From: Streptomyces sp. NRRL S-118
GTDB lineage: Bacteria > Actinomycetota > Actinomycetes > Streptomycetales > Streptomycetaceae
DNA: 64,000 nt
Assembly: GCF_000716335.1 (NCBI RefSeq)
Contig: NZ_KL591020.1
Span: 70,651-134,650 of the forward strand
Direction of reading: 5' to 3'
Shown here: piece after piece, positions 39,818 to 52,979 of the stretch
Numbering within the stretch: position 1 is the stretch's first letter
Layout: each line of letters begins with the position of its first letter
Notes under the pieces: model-generated
The model's input: the letters and a program-made list of their open reading frames with translations, nothing else
What the model was told of the DNA's origin: nothing
The model's database searches: none
Program-made: the position numbers and the translations under genes

Positions 39818-40949
39818 GCTCGGCCTCCATCAGGGATACGAAGCGGTCGAAGAGGTACGCGGCGTCGTGCGGGCCGGCGGCCGCTTCGGGGTGGTACTGG
39901 ACGCTGAAGGCCGGCTGGTCGAGCAGCTGGAGGCCCTCCACCACGTTGTCGTTGAGGCAGACGTGGGAGACCTCGGCGCGGCCGTAGGGGGTGTCGGACA
40001 CCGTGTCGAGGGGGGCGTCGACGGCGAAGCCGTGGTTGTGCGCGGTGACCTCGACCTTGCCGGTCGTGCGGTCCTGCACGGGCTGGTTGATGCCGCGGTG
40101 GCCGTACTTCAGCTTGTAGGTGCCGAAGCCGAGCGCGCGGCCCAGGATCTGGTTGCCGAAGCAGATGCCGAACAGGGGCGTCTTCCGCGCCAGGACGGCC
40201 TGCATGACGGAGACGGGGCCGTCGGCGGTGGCGGGGTCGCCGGGGCCGTTGGAGAAGAACACACCGTCGGGGTTGACGGCGTACACCTCCTCGGCGGTGG
40301 CGGTGGCGGGCAGCACGTGCACCTCGATGCCCCGCTCGGCCATCCGGTGCGGGGTCATGCCCTTGATGCCGAGGTCGACGGCGGCCACGGTGAACTTCTT
40401 CTCACCGATGGCGGGGACGACGTACGGCTCGGTGGTGGCGACCTCGGCGGCGAGGTCGGCGCCCTTCATCTGCGGGGCGGCCTGCACCTTGGCGAGCAGG
40501 GCCGCGTCGTCGGCGACGGCGTCGCCGGAGAAGATCCCGACGCGCATGGCGCCGCGCTCGCGCAGGTGGCGGGTGAGGGCGCGGGTGTCGATGCCGCTGA
40601 TGCCGACGACGCCCTGGGCGGCCAGCTCCTCGTCGAGGGTGCGGCGGGAGCGCCAGTTGGAGGGGACGCGGGCGGGGTCGCGGACGACGTACCCGGCGAC
40701 CCAGATCCTCCCGGACTCGGGGTCCTCGTCGTTGACGCCGGTGTTGCCGACGTGCGGCGCGGTCATCACGACGACCTGGCGGTGGTACGACGGGTCGGTC
40801 AGGGTCTCCTGGTAGCCGGTCATGCCGGTGGAGAAGACGGCCTCGCCGAAGGTCTCCCCCACGGCCCCGTAGGCGCGGCCGCGGAACGTGCGGCCGTCCT
40901 CCAGGACGAGTACGGCGGGAACCCTGGTTCCCCTGGTGGAGGTCGTCAT
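39810..40949 (-). CDS. carA: Carbamoyl-phosphate synthase small subunit (glutaminase)
   Basis: 379-residue glutaminase subunit supplying ammonia to CarB. The N-terminal domain starts [18 protein letters not shown]. The class I amidotransferase domain has FFSNGPGDP, the nucleophile in [14 protein letters not shown], and the His-Glu pair in [12 protein letters not shown]. The ATG at 40949 overlaps the stop of the preceding membrane-protein gene by 4 nt. Confidence 0.96.
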
Positions 40950-41512
40950 CGTGCGGTGCCTTCCGTCGTGCTTGCGTGGTTCATGGAGGTGATGGCCTCG
41001 ACCCAGGCGGTGTGGTCGGCCGCCGTGTCGGAGCGGAAGCCGGAGTCGATCAGCGTGCCGCCGTGCTCCCAGGTGACGACCAGCAGACCGCCCTCGGCGA
41101 GGACCTTGCCCGCGATGCCCTTGTCGAGCCGGGCCCCGCGCAGCTGCCCGGCCGGCACGAAGAAGTCGCGCGCCCCGGGGCGTACGACGTCCAGGCCGGC
41201 GTCGGTGAGCGTCAGCTCGGCGCGACTGCGGGTACCCAGTCCGTGGGCGACGATCCGGTCGAGCCACTGTCCGGCGGTGGTGGAGCCGTGGTAGCGGCCG
41301 CTCATGGTCAGCCGGGAGGCGCCGGGCGCCTCGGGCGCGGTGGGGAGGTCCGGGAGGCCGGACTGGAGGCTGCCGCGCCACTTCCAGCCCTGGCGCATCA
41401 GCCAGTAGACCAGGGCGATGAAGAGCAGCAGTCCGGCGACCCAGCCGAGCCGGGCGGCCCAGTCGGTCACCTCGGCGGATTTCTGCTCCGCGGCCAGTTC
41501 GAAGAGTGTCAC
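40946..41512 (-). CDS. Single-span membrane protein with PH-like domain, embedded in the pyr operon
   Basis: 188-residue protein of unknown function. A short N-terminus precedes one transmembrane helix ([16 protein letters not shown], about residues 24-39). A cytosolic soluble domain (about 70-180) resembles bacterial PH-like domains, with strands such as [16 protein letters not shown] and [19 protein letters not shown] and a C-terminal helix. It overlaps pyrC upstream and carA downstream by 4 nt each, so it is translationally locked into the operon. I know no biochemical role; membrane tethering of pyrimidine enzymes is a speculation. Confidence 0.82.
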   Translation of the reverse strand: MTLFELAAEQKSAEVTDWAARLGWVAGLLLFIALVYWLMRQGWKWRGSLQSGLPDLPTAPEAPGASRLTMSGRYHGSTTAGQWLDRIVAHGLGTRSRAELTLTDAGLDVVRPGARDFFVPAGQLRGARLDKGIAGKVLAEGGLLVVTWEHGGTLIDSGFRSDTAADHTAWVEAITSMNHASTTEGTAR

Positions 41513-42795
41513 GCCAGCTTCCCGTCCATCAGCGTCGCCCGGCCCCGCAGGAAGGTGTGGGTGACGCGCCCCGGCAGCTCACGGCCCTCGTAGGGGGTGT
41601 TGCGGCTGCGGGAGGCGAAGCCCGCGGGGTCCACGGCTCCACGGTATGCCGGATCGACCAGGGTGAGGTTGGCGGGCTCACCAGCCGAGACGGGGCGGCC
41701 GTGGCCGGTGGCCCGGCCGATCCGCGCGGGCGCGAAGGACATGCGGTCGGCGACGCCGGCCCAGTCCAGCAGCCCGGTCTCGACCATGGTGTGCTGGACG
41801 ACGGAGAGCGCGGTCTCCAGGCCGACCATGCCCATGGCGGCCGCGGCCCACTCGCAGTCCTTGTCCTCGTGCGGGTGCGGGGCGTGGTCGGTGGCGACGA
41901 TGTCGATCGTGCCGTCGGCCAGGGCCTCGCGCAGCGCCATGACGTCACGCTCGGTGCGCAGCGGCGGGTTGACCTTGTAGACCGGGTTGTACGTGCGGAC
42001 CATCTCGTCGGTCAGCAGGAGGTGGTGCGGGGTGACCTCGGCGGTGACGTCGATGCCGCGGGACTTGGCCCAGCGGACGATCTCGACGGACCCGGCGGTC
42101 GACAGGTGGCAGATGTGGACGCGGGAGCCGACGTGCTCGGCGAGGAGCACGTCGCGGGCGATGACCGACTCCTCGGCGACGGCCGGCCAGCCGCCGAGGC
42201 CCAGTTCGGCGGAGACGACGCCCTCGTTCATCTGGGCGCCCTCGGTGAGGCGGGGCTCCTGGGCGTGCTGGGCGACGACGCCGCCGAAGGCCTTCACGTA
42301 CTCGAGGGCGCGGCGCATGATCACGGCGTCGTCCACGCACTTGCCGTCGTCGGAGAAGACGGTGACGCCGGCGGCGGACTCGTGCATGGCGCCGAGTTCG
42401 GCGAGCTTCTTGCCCTCCAGGCCGACGGTGACGGCGCCGATGGGCTGCACGTCGCAGTAGCCGTGCTCGCGGCCGAGCCGGTAGACCTGCTCCACCACGC
42501 CGGCGGTGTCGGCGACCGGGAAGGTGTTGGCCATGGCGAAGACGGACGTGTAGCCGCCGCTCGCGGCGGCGCGGGTGCCGGTGAGCACCGTCTCGGAGTC
42601 CTCGCGGCCCGGCTCGCGCAGGTGGGTGTGGAGGTCGACCAGGCCGGGCAGCAGGACGCGCTCCCCTGCCTCGACGACGGTCGCGCCCTCGGCGCTCAGA
42701 CCGGTGCCGACGGCGGCGATGGTCTCGCCGTCGATCAGGACGTCCTGGGCCTCGCCGCCGAGTACCTTCGCACCACGGATCAGGATCTTGCTCAT
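41509..42795 (-). CDS. pyrC: Dihydroorotase
   Basis: 428-residue zinc amidohydrolase (class I type) interconverting carbamoyl aspartate and dihydroorotate. The metal-binding [11 protein letters not shown] is at about residue 54. [19 protein letters not shown] and [12 protein letters not shown] complete the metal and substrate site. It lies 5 bp after pyrB, and its end overlaps the next gene by 4 nt. Confidence 0.96.
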   Translation of the reverse strand: MSKILIRGAKVLGGEAQDVLIDGETIAAVGTGLSAEGATVVEAGERVLLPGLVDLHTHLREPGREDSETVLTGTRAAASGGYTSVFAMANTFPVADTAGVVEQVYRLGREHGYCDVQPIGAVTVGLEGKKLAELGAMHESAAGVTVFSDDGKCVDDAVIMRRALEYVKAFGGVVAQHAQEPRLTEGAQMNEGVVSAELGLGGWPAVAEESVIARDVLLAEHVGSRVHICHLSTAGSVEIVRWAKSRGIDVTAEVTPHHLLLTDEMVRTYNPVYKVNPPLRTERDVMALREALADGTIDIVATDHAPHPHEDKDCEWAAAAMGMVGLETALSVVQHTMVETGLLDWAGVADRMSFAPARIGRATGHGRPVSAGEPANLTLVDPAYRGAVDPAGFASRSRNTPYEGRELPGRVTHTFLRGRATLMDGKLA

Positions 42796-42800
42796 CTGTC

Positions 42801-43778
42801 TTACTTCTCCTCGGTACGGGGGTTGGCGACGGCGGATTCGTTCCCGCCCAGCAGCAGGTAGAGGACGGCCATGCGGATGGAGACGCCGTTGGCGACCTGC
42901 TCGACGACCGTGCAGCGGCCGGAGTCGGCGACCTCGGCGGTGATCTCCATGCCGCGCACCATGGGGCCGGGGTGCATCACGACGGCGTGCTCGGGCATCC
43001 TCGCCATCCGCTCACCGTTCAGGCCGTAGCGGCGCGAGTACTCGCGCTCGGTGGGGAAGAACGCGGCGTTCATCCGCTCGCGCTGGACGCGCAGCATCAT
43101 CACGGCGTCGGACTTCGGCAGGGTGCTGTCGAGGTCGTACGACACGTCGCAGGGCCAGCTCTCGACGCCGACGGGGACGAGGGTGGGCGGGGCGACGAGG
43201 GTGACCTGGGCGCCGAGGGTGTGCAGCAGGTCGACGTTGGAGCGGGCGACCCGGCTGTGCAGGACGTCGCCGACGATCGTGATGCGCTTGCCGGACAGGT
43301 CCTGGCCCAGGCCGGCGTCGCGGCCGATCAGGCGGCGGCGCATGGTGAAGGCGTCGAGCAGGGCCTGGGTGGGGTGCTGGTGGGTGCCGTCGCCGGCGTT
43401 GATGACGGCGGCGTCGATCCAGCCGGAGGTGGCGAGCCGGTAGGGGGCGCCGGAGGCGCCGTGCCGGATGACGACGGCGTCGACGCCCATCGCCTCCAGG
43501 GTCTGCGCGGTGTCCTTCAGGGACTCGCCCTTGGAGACGGAGGAGCCCTTGGCGCTGAAGTTGATGACGTCGGCGGAGAGGCGCTTCTCCGCGGCCTCGA
43601 AGGAGATGCGGGTGCGGGTGGAGTCCTCGAAGAAGAGGTTGACCACGGTCCGGCCGCGCAGGGTCGGCAGCTTCTTGATCGGCCGGTCGGCGACCCTGGC
43701 CATCTCCTCGGCGGTGTCGAGGATGAGGACGGCGTCGTCGCGGGTGAGGTCGGCGGCCGAGATGAGGTGGCGCATCAT
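42801..43778 (-). CDS. pyrB: Aspartate carbamoyltransferase catalytic subunit
   Basis: 325-residue enzyme joining carbamoyl phosphate and aspartate, the committed step of pyrimidine synthesis. The carbamoyl-phosphate loop [13 protein letters not shown] is at about residue 50; [17 protein letters not shown] and [11 protein letters not shown] complete the site. Two adjacent ATG codons (43778 and 43775) are possible starts; GGAG lies about 13 nt upstream, a long spacing. The 121-bp gap from pyrR shows no second PyrR-type loop. Confidence 0.96.
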   Translation of the reverse strand: MMRHLISAADLTRDDAVLILDTAEEMARVADRPIKKLPTLRGRTVVNLFFEDSTRTRISFEAAEKRLSADVINFSAKGSSVSKGESLKDTAQTLEAMGVDAVVIRHGASGAPYRLATSGWIDAAVINAGDGTHQHPTQALLDAFTMRRRLIGRDAGLGQDLSGKRITIVGDVLHSRVARSNVDLLHTLGAQVTLVAPPTLVPVGVESWPCDVSYDLDSTLPKSDAVMMLRVQRERMNAAFFPTEREYSRRYGLNGERMARMPEHAVVMHPGPMVRGMEITAEVADSGRCTVVEQVANGVSIRMAVLYLLLGGNESAVANPRTEEK

Positions 43779-43899
43779 CGGGGTTTTTTCTCCGGTTTTG
43801 TGGAGTTGGAGGCCCGAGGGGTGTCCCGTCGAGGGGCCCGGGAGGCATGCGGGCGCGCAGCACGGCGCGCCGTACGCGGTGGGTCGTACGGAGCGCGGG

Positions 43900-44514
<615 letters not shown>

Positions 44515-44610
44515 CCTTAAAGGACGTCGGAATTGCGCCATCCACGGTACCAGGGCGGAAGGAGTGCTCCCGCCCCACCCCCGGAAGAGAGTCGGTACGG
44601 ACCATTCGGC

Positions 44611-44640
44611 TTGACGCAGCCAGGTAACGCTGCGTAACCT
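44611..44640 (+). promoter_or_regulatory. bldD promoter
   Basis: TTGACG (44611-44616), an 18-bp spacer, then TAACCT (44635-44640): near-consensus housekeeping promoter. BldD boxes cover the -10 region and the transcript start. Confidence 0.6.
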
Positions 44641-44653
44641 CACAGTGAGTTAC
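44624..44653. promoter_or_regulatory. Two abutting BldD boxes upstream of bldD
   Basis: 44624-44638 matches the 15-bp consensus NTNACNCWGNGTNAN perfectly on both strands. 44639-44653 matches with one deviation (G for C at position 7). The boxes are directly adjacent and lie over the bldD -10 region, as expected for BldD autorepression. The divergent pyrR promoter could also be affected. Confidence 0.75.
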
Positions 44654-44675
44654 CACTCTTCGTCCCGGGAGCTAT

Positions 44676-45176
44676 ATGTCCAGCGAATACGCAAAACAGC
44701 TCGGGGCCAAGCTCCGCGCCATCCGCACCCAGCAGGGCCTCTCCCTCCACGGGGTGGAGGAGAAGTCGCAGGGCCGCTGGAAGGCCGTGGTGGTCGGTTC
44801 GTACGAGCGCGGCGACCGCGCCGTGACCGTACAGCGCCTCGCCGAGCTGGCCGACTTCTATGGCGTCCCGGTGCAGGAGCTCCTGCCGGGCACCACGCCG
44901 GGCGGGGCCGCCGAGCCGCCGCCGAAGCTCGTCCTGGACCTGGAGCGCCTGGCGCACGTCCCGGCCGAGAAGGCCGGCCCGCTGCAGCGCTACGCCGCGA
45001 CGATCCAGTCGCAGCGCGGCGACTACAACGGCAAGGTGCTGTCGATCCGCCAGGACGACCTGCGCACCCTCGCCGTCATCTACGACCAGTCGCCGTCGGT
45101 CCTCACCGAGCAGCTGATCAGTTGGGGCGTTCTGGACGCGGACGCGCGTCGGGCGGTCGCCCACGAGGACGCCTGA
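44676..45176 (+). CDS. bldD: Developmental master regulator BldD
   Basis: 166-residue repressor of sporulation genes during vegetative growth. The N-terminal XRE-type HTH (about residues 5-75) has KLRAIRTQQGLSLHGVEEKS and GSYERGDRAVTVQRL. The C-terminal domain carries the cyclic di-GMP signature RxD-X8-RxxD as RGD then RQDD (about residues 114-128), by which tetrameric c-di-GMP dimerises BldD on DNA. GGGAG lies 6-10 nt before the ATG. It is divergent from pyrR, with autoregulatory boxes in the gap and a strong terminator behind it. Confidence 0.97.
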   Translation: MSSEYAKQLGAKLRAIRTQQGLSLHGVEEKSQGRWKAVVVGSYERGDRAVTVQRLAELADFYGVPVQELLPGTTPGGAAEPPPKLVLDLERLAHVPAEKAGPLQRYAATIQSQRGDYNGKVLSIRQDDLRTLAVIYDQSPSVLTEQLISWGVLDADARRAVAHEDA

Positions 45177-45202
45177 GCCACCACCGGTTCAGCAGAAACG
45201 TT

Positions 45203-45251
45203 GCCGCCGGGTGCGGCGGGAGCCCCTGGGCATCCCGCCGCACCCGGCGGC
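45203..45251 (+). terminator. Strong hairpin terminator of bldD
   Basis: Perfect 19-bp stem (45203-45221 with 45233-45251) and an 11-nt loop, followed by TTT, 26 nt after the bldD stop. Confidence 0.85.
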
Positions 45252-45292
45252 TTTCTGCGTGCCGCGACGGGCCGGCCGGCCCCCGGGTACGC

Positions 45293-45333
45293 CGAAGGGC
45301 CCGTCGCGCGCGATACGCGCCACGGGCCCTTCG
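45293..45333 (-). terminator. Hairpin terminator downstream of nusB
   Basis: Perfect 12-bp outer stem (45293-45304 with 45322-45333) enclosing a second GCGCG/CGCGC stem, 24 nt beyond the nusB stop. Confidence 0.75.
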
Positions 45334-45357
45334 TGCGGGTCGTTCCGGCTCGGGAGG

Positions 45358-45786
45358 TCAGTCCCGGCGCAGGCTCGGCTTCAGGTCCTTGAAGCGGCCG
45401 AGGAGGCCGTTGACGAACGACGGGGAGTCGTCCGTGGAGAACTCCTTGGCGAGCTGCACCGCCTCGTCGATGGCGACGGCGTCCGGCGTGCCGTCCTCCC
45501 AGATCAGCTCGTACGCGCCGAGGCGCACGATGTTCCGGTCGGCGACCGGCATCCGGTCGAGCGTCCAGCCCACCGTGTAGGTGGAGATCAGCTCGTCGAT
45601 CCGGTCGACGTGGTCGGCGTAGCCCTCGACCAGCTGCATCGTGTACTCGCTGACCGGCGGCTGCCGGTCGTCGGAGCGTGCGTGCCGGATCCAGTCCGCC
45701 AGGACGTTCCGTACACCGGTGCCGCGCTGGTCGGCCTCGAAGAGGATCTGGAACGCACGCTTGCGCGCGTTGCTCCGGGCAGCCAC
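45358..45786 (-). CDS. nusB: Transcription antitermination factor NusB
   Basis: 142-residue all-helical RNA-binding protein acting with NusE in rRNA antitermination. The N-terminal ARSNARKRAFQILFEADQR and the C-terminal LGAYELIWEDGTPDAVAIDEAVQLAK and FVNGLLGR helices are diagnostic. The GTG start is 2 nt after the efp stop, so the two are co-translated. Confidence 0.95.
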   Translation of the reverse strand: MAARSNARKRAFQILFEADQRGTGVRNVLADWIRHARSDDRQPPVSEYTMQLVEGYADHVDRIDELISTYTVGWTLDRMPVADRNIVRLGAYELIWEDGTPDAVAIDEAVQLAKEFSTDDSPSFVNGLLGRFKDLKPSLRRD

Positions 45787-45788
45787 GG

Positions 45789-46355
45789 TTAGCTGTTCAC
45801 CCGGCCGAGGTAGTCGCCGGAACGGGTGTCGACCTTGATCTTCTCACCGGTGGTGATGAAGAGCGGGACCTGGATGGTGTAGCCCGTCTCCAGGGTGGCC
45901 GGCTTGGTGCCGCCGGTGGAGCGGTCGCCCTGGACGCCCGGCTCGGTCTCCTGGATGGTGAGCTCGACGGCGGCGGGGAGCTCGACGTAGAGCACCTCGC
46001 CCTCGTGCGTGGCGACGGTGGCGGTGAAGCCCTCGATCAGGTAGTTGGCGGCGTCGCCGACGGCCTTGCGGTCGACGTGCAGCTGGTCGTAGGTCTGCAT
46101 GTCCATGAAGACGAAGTACTCGCCGTCCATGTACGAGAACTGCATGTCGCGGCGGTCGACGGTGGCCGTCTCGACCTTCACACCGGCGTTGAAGGTCTTG
46201 TCGACGATCTTGCCGGAGAGCACGTTCTTGAGCTTGGTGCGCACGAAGGCCGGGCCCTTGCCGGGCTTGACGTGCTGGAACTCGACGACGGACCACAGCT
46301 GGTCGTTGTCGAGCTTGAGCACCATGCCGTTCTTGAGGTCGTTCGTGGTGGCCAC
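45789..46355 (-). CDS. efp: Translation elongation factor P
   Basis: 188-residue three-domain protein relieving ribosome stalling at polyproline. The N-terminal KOW-like domain has the loop [15 protein letters not shown] with the lysine that is modified in some bacteria. Domains II and III follow, with [16 protein letters not shown] and [10 protein letters not shown] segments. No modification genes (epmA/epmB) are in the window. Order and spacing suggest a pepQ-like/efp/nusB unit. Confidence 0.96.
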   Translation of the reverse strand: MATTNDLKNGMVLKLDNDQLWSVVEFQHVKPGKGPAFVRTKLKNVLSGKIVDKTFNAGVKVETATVDRRDMQFSYMDGEYFVFMDMQTYDQLHVDRKAVGDAANYLIEGFTATVATHEGEVLYVELPAAVELTIQETEPGVQGDRSTGGTKPATLETGYTIQVPLFITTGEKIKVDTRSGDYLGRVNS

Positions 46356-46430
46356 GGTTGCGGAATCTCCTGGACTGACGCTGGTGGACGACCGAGGCGT
46401 GGTGCCCTGCGCGCTGACAGGGAGCGAGCC

Positions 46431-47537
46431 CTAGAGCGCGAGCAGCTCCTTGGTCGTGATGGTGAGTAGCTCGGGTCCGCCGTCCGCCTCCTGGCGTACG
46501 ACGAGCGTGTCATCGATCCGGACCCCGCCCCGGCCCGGGAGGTGGACCCCCGGTTCGACGGTGACCGGCACACAAGCGTCCAGTTTACCCATGGCGGAGG
46601 GGGCGAGCTGCGGGTCCTCCTCGATTTCGAGCCCCACGCCGTGTCCGAGGAACGGTGCGACCGCGTCGGAGTACCCGGCCGCGTCCAGGATCTGGCGGGC
46701 GGCGCGGTCCACGTCGCGGTACGCCGCACCGGGTGCGAGGGCTTGCCGGGCGGCGCGCTGAGCGGCGAAGACGAGGTCGTAGAGCTCGATCTGCCAGTCG
46801 GCCGGCGCGGTGCCGATGACGAAGGTGCGGCCGATCTCGCAGCGGTAGCCGCGGTAGTTGGCGCCGAGGCAGACGGACAGGAAATCACCTTCCTCGACGC
46901 GGCGGTCGGAGGGCCGGTGGCCGCCGCGGCCCGCGTTGGGCCCGGTGGCGACGGAGGTGGGGAACGCGGGGCCGTCGGCGCCGTGGTCCACCAGGCGCCG
47001 CTCCAGTTCCAGCGCGAGGTGCCGTTCGGTACGGCCCACCAGGATGGACTCGAGGAGCTCGCCGAGCGCCTGGTCGGTGATCTCGGCCGCGATGCGCAGG
47101 CAGGTGATCTCGTCCTCGTCCTTGACGATCCGCTCCTGCTCGATGGCGTGGCCGAGGTCGCTCAGGCGCGTCCGGGGCGCGACCGAGCTCATGGCGCGGT
47201 GGCGGGTCACGGTCAGGTGGTGCTCCTCGACGGCGAGCGCGTCGGCCCCCGCCTTGGCGGCGAAGTCGACGGCCGCCACCGCCGGGTCGCCACCGGACGG
47301 CGGCAGGACCACCTGGCGCAACTGCTCGTCGAGACGGCCCTCGGCCGGGTCGCCGGTGGGCGGGCGGGGGCAGACGAGGACGTCGTCCCCGGCGCCGACC
47401 AGGAGCACCGCGCCGGGGGGCGAGCCGCCCGCGAGGTAGCGGACGTTCGCGGGGCGGGAAACCAGGGCCGCCGCTGTCCCGGACGCCGCGCACCGGTCGC
47501 GCAGCCGCGCACGGCGGACCGCATACACCTCTGACAT
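46431..47537 (-). CDS. Peptidase M24-family (Xaa-Pro aminopeptidase-like) protein with altered metal ligands
   Basis: 368-residue creatinase-like N-terminal domain plus pita-bread C-terminal domain. The fold landmarks are NYRGYRCEIGRTFVIG, GHGVGLEIEEDPQL and VTVEPGVHLPGRGGVRIDD. Against the five-ligand site of E. coli AMPP (Asp, Asp, His, Glu, Glu), the first Asp is Cys (VCLGA), the second is Glu (CEIGR) and the last Glu is Asp (RIDD), while His and the central Glu are kept. Enzymatic activity is therefore uncertain. It lies 75 bp upstream of efp, the usual actinobacterial neighbour. Confidence 0.87.
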   Translation of the reverse strand: MSEVYAVRRARLRDRCAASGTAAALVSRPANVRYLAGGSPPGAVLLVGAGDDVLVCPRPPTGDPAEGRLDEQLRQVVLPPSGGDPAVAAVDFAAKAGADALAVEEHHLTVTRHRAMSSVAPRTRLSDLGHAIEQERIVKDEDEITCLRIAAEITDQALGELLESILVGRTERHLALELERRLVDHGADGPAFPTSVATGPNAGRGGHRPSDRRVEEGDFLSVCLGANYRGYRCEIGRTFVIGTAPADWQIELYDLVFAAQRAARQALAPGAAYRDVDRAARQILDAAGYSDAVAPFLGHGVGLEIEEDPQLAPSAMGKLDACVPVTVEPGVHLPGRGGVRIDDTLVVRQEADGGPELLTITTKELLAL

Positions 47538-47620
47538 GTCACGAGCCTACGAGTGCCCGCGCTCCTCGGCAGGTCGGGCAGGTCCGGACGGGGCGCGCCG
47601 GCGCTCGGGACGGACCGGGA

Positions 47621-47642
47621 GCGGCGCCCGGCCGGGCGCCGC
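47621..47642 (-). terminator. Palindromic hairpin downstream of the P-loop ATPase gene
   Basis: A 22-bp perfect palindrome (arms 47621-47631 and 47632-47642), 11 nt beyond the stop of the gene at 47654. Confidence 0.5.
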
Positions 47643-47653
47643 CCGCGCGGAGC

Positions 47654-48496
47654 TCAGTACGCGGGCGGGCTGGAGATGGCCCGGGCCAGCACGTCGTCGA
47701 GGACGCGGGCGGTGGTTTCGACGTCGTACGTCGAGTTGTCGATGATCGGCAGACCCGACCCGTACCAGCCCGCCATGCGGCCGTGGATGCCGGCGACCTC
47801 CTCGTCGGAGAGGCGGCGGTTGCCGCTGCGCTCGGCGTTGCGTTCCAGGACGATCTCCAGGCCGGGCAGGAGCACCACCGGGAGCAGGCCGGGGCCGACG
47901 TGCCGCTTCCAGCCGCCGAGGCCGACGACGGGCCGGTCGGGGAAGACGGCGTCGTCGAGGATGCAGGAGATCCCGTTGGCCAGGAAGTTCCGCGCGGCGA
48001 AGCCGCAGGTGCGGCGGGCCAGCCGGTACTGGGCCTCGGACTGGTCGTTCCAGCCGTCCTGGGGGTCGGCGAAGCCGGCGCACACCCATTCGCGGACGTC
48101 GTCGAGGCTGATGTGCGCGGTGGGGACCTGGCGGTTCCTGGCCCAGTACCGGGCGACGGTCGTCTTGCCGGCGCCGGCCGGGCCGATGAGCAGCACCGCG
48201 AGGGTGGCGCTCCCGGTGCCGTGCCCGGGATGCGGGGGCGTCGGGGCGGCCACCGGTCCGCCGGGCGGCAGGTGGATGTGGCCGGTGGCGTCCCGCGGCG
48301 GCGCCGGCTGGGCGGGCGCGGCCTGCGGGGCGGTGGCGGTCCAGCCCGGGGCGGGCGGGGTGTGCGGGACGGGCGGCGGTGGCCCGTGCGGGGTGGGGGG
48401 CTGGGGAAGCGGGGGGTGTGCGTGGTTCATCCATGCGGCGGCCGCGTGCCTCGGCTGGTGGGGGGGCGGAAGCGGAGCCCCCACTGCGTGCTGCAT
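47654..48496 (-). CDS. P-loop NTPase/kinase with proline-rich N-terminus
   Basis: 280-residue protein of unknown specificity. The first 95 residues are Pro/His/Ala-rich and probably disordered. A kinase-like P-loop domain follows with LLIGPAGAGKTTVARYWA (Walker A, about residue 103), HISLDDVREW, LDDAVFPDRP and VLLPGLEIVLERNAERSGNR, resembling nucleotide or sugar kinases of the AAA_33/zeta type. The ATG at 48496 has GGAG 9 nt upstream; an internal Met at 48430 lacks one. It sits between the M24 protein and aroQ and recurs at this place in Streptomyces as I recall. Confidence 0.78.
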   Translation of the reverse strand: MQHAVGAPLPPPHQPRHAAAAWMNHAHPPLPQPPTPHGPPPPVPHTPPAPGWTATAPQAAPAQPAPPRDATGHIHLPPGGPVAAPTPPHPGHGTGSATLAVLLIGPAGAGKTTVARYWARNRQVPTAHISLDDVREWVCAGFADPQDGWNDQSEAQYRLARRTCGFAARNFLANGISCILDDAVFPDRPVVGLGGWKRHVGPGLLPVVLLPGLEIVLERNAERSGNRRLSDEEVAGIHGRMAGWYGSGLPIIDNSTYDVETTARVLDDVLARAISSPPAY

Positions 48497-48628
48497 CCGG
48501 TGCCACTCCGTCTCGTCCGATCGGCGCTGGTGGGGCGGCCGTTGGGGTCGCCCGTCACCGAACCGTACCCTCCCCGGCCGCCGCAGTGGGAATGGCCGGG
48601 GCGGGCGGGCGGTGCCCGGTGGCCGGGG

Positions 48629-51895
<3,267 letters not shown>

Positions 51896-52091
51896 CGGTG
51901 CTCCTCATGCTCGCGCCTCGACTGGGACGGCCGGCCGGGTGCGCGGCCCTGGCCCGCCTCACCTCGATCCTCCCACGTCCCCGGCCCTCACCGGTCGGCG
52001 GTCCAGCAGTCGGACGCGTCCGTGGACGAGGCGCGGCCCTGGTGGGGGGCGGTGCGCGCGGTCCGGCCGGAGCCCGGGACCGTCTCCCGGT

Positions 52092-52979
52092 TCAGCCCTG
52101 GTGGCCGGCGCGGGCGGGCGGTCCGGGAGGCTCCTCCTGGTGACCGGCGAGGGCGTGCTCCCCGGCGGCCCTCATGGCGGACAGCGGGACCGGCGAGCGG
52201 CCGGTCATCTGCTCGACCTGGAGGACGGCCTGGTGGACGAGGAGGTCGAGGCCGCCGACGACGGCGCCGCCGCGCGCCGACCAGGCGGCCGCCAGCGCGG
52301 TGGGCCACGGGTCGTACAGCACGTCGAAGAGGGTGCCGGGCCGCTCGGGGACCGCGGCGGCGAGGGCGTCGGTGGTTCCGGCGGGGGTGGTCGCGATGAC
52401 GAGCGGGGCCCGGAAGGCGTCCGCGGCCCGCTCCCAGCCCGCGGTGCGGACGGGAACGCCGAGCCGCGCGCCCCAGCCGCGCATCTCGGCGGCGCGGGCC
52501 TCGCTGCGGACGTAAGCGGTCACCGGCCCGGTGCAGATGCGGGACAGTGCGGCGAGCGCCGAGGAGGCGGTCGCGCCGGCGCCGAGGACGGCGGCGGACG
52601 CGACCTCCTCCACGCCCCGCTCGCGCAGTGCGGCGACCATGCCGGGGATGTCGGTGTTGCCGCCGATGCGGCGGCCGTCCTCGGTGAGGACCACCGTGTT
52701 GACCGCCTCGACGGAGGCGGCCGTGTCGGTGATCTCGTCGAGGAGGGGTATGACGGCCCGCTTGAGCGGCATGGTCAGTGACAGCCCCGCCCAGGAACCG
52801 TCCAGCTTCTCGAAGAACCCGGGCAGCCCCGACTCGTCCACCTGGAAGCGGTCGTACGACCAGTGCGTGAGGCCGAGCTCCCGGTAGGCGGCCCGGTGCA
52901 GGACCGGGGAGAGGGAATGGGCGATGGGCGATCCGAGGACGGCGGCCCGGCGGGCGTCAGTCCCTGCCCTTGCTGTCAT
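52092..52979 (-). CDS. aroE: Shikimate dehydrogenase
   Basis: 295-residue NADP-dependent enzyme reducing dehydroshikimate. Landmarks are VLGSPIAHSLSPVLHRAAY (shikimate site), LSLTMPLKRAVIPLLDE with the catalytic Lys, AVNTVVLTEDGR, VLGAGATASSALAAL (nucleotide loop) and GGLDLLVHQAVLQ. The C-terminal tail is Pro/Gly-rich and not conserved. Its start overlaps the mltG end by 23 bp. A 196-bp gap with nothing recognisable separates it from aroC. Confidence 0.94.
   Translation of the reverse strand: MTARAGTDARRAAVLGSPIAHSLSPVLHRAAYRELGLTHWSYDRFQVDESGLPGFFEKLDGSWAGLSLTMPLKRAVIPLLDEITDTAASVEAVNTVVLTEDGRRIGGNTDIPGMVAALRERGVEEVASAAVLGAGATASSALAALSRICTGPVTAYVRSEARAAEMRGWGARLGVPVRTAGWERAADAFRAPLVIATTPAGTTDALAAAVPERPGTLFDVLYDPWPTALAAAWSARGGAVVGGLDLLVHQAVLQVEQMTGRSPVPLSAMRAAGEHALAGHQEEPPGPPARAGHQG

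Noticed and set aside
43779..43899. Second PyrR-binding loop between pyrR and pyrB
   Set aside because: No match to RUCCNGNGAGGY on the minus strand in this gap.
51896..52091. Terminator or gene in the aroE-aroC gap
   Set aside because: 196 GC-rich bases without a convincing inverted repeat, promoter or ORF with ribosome site.
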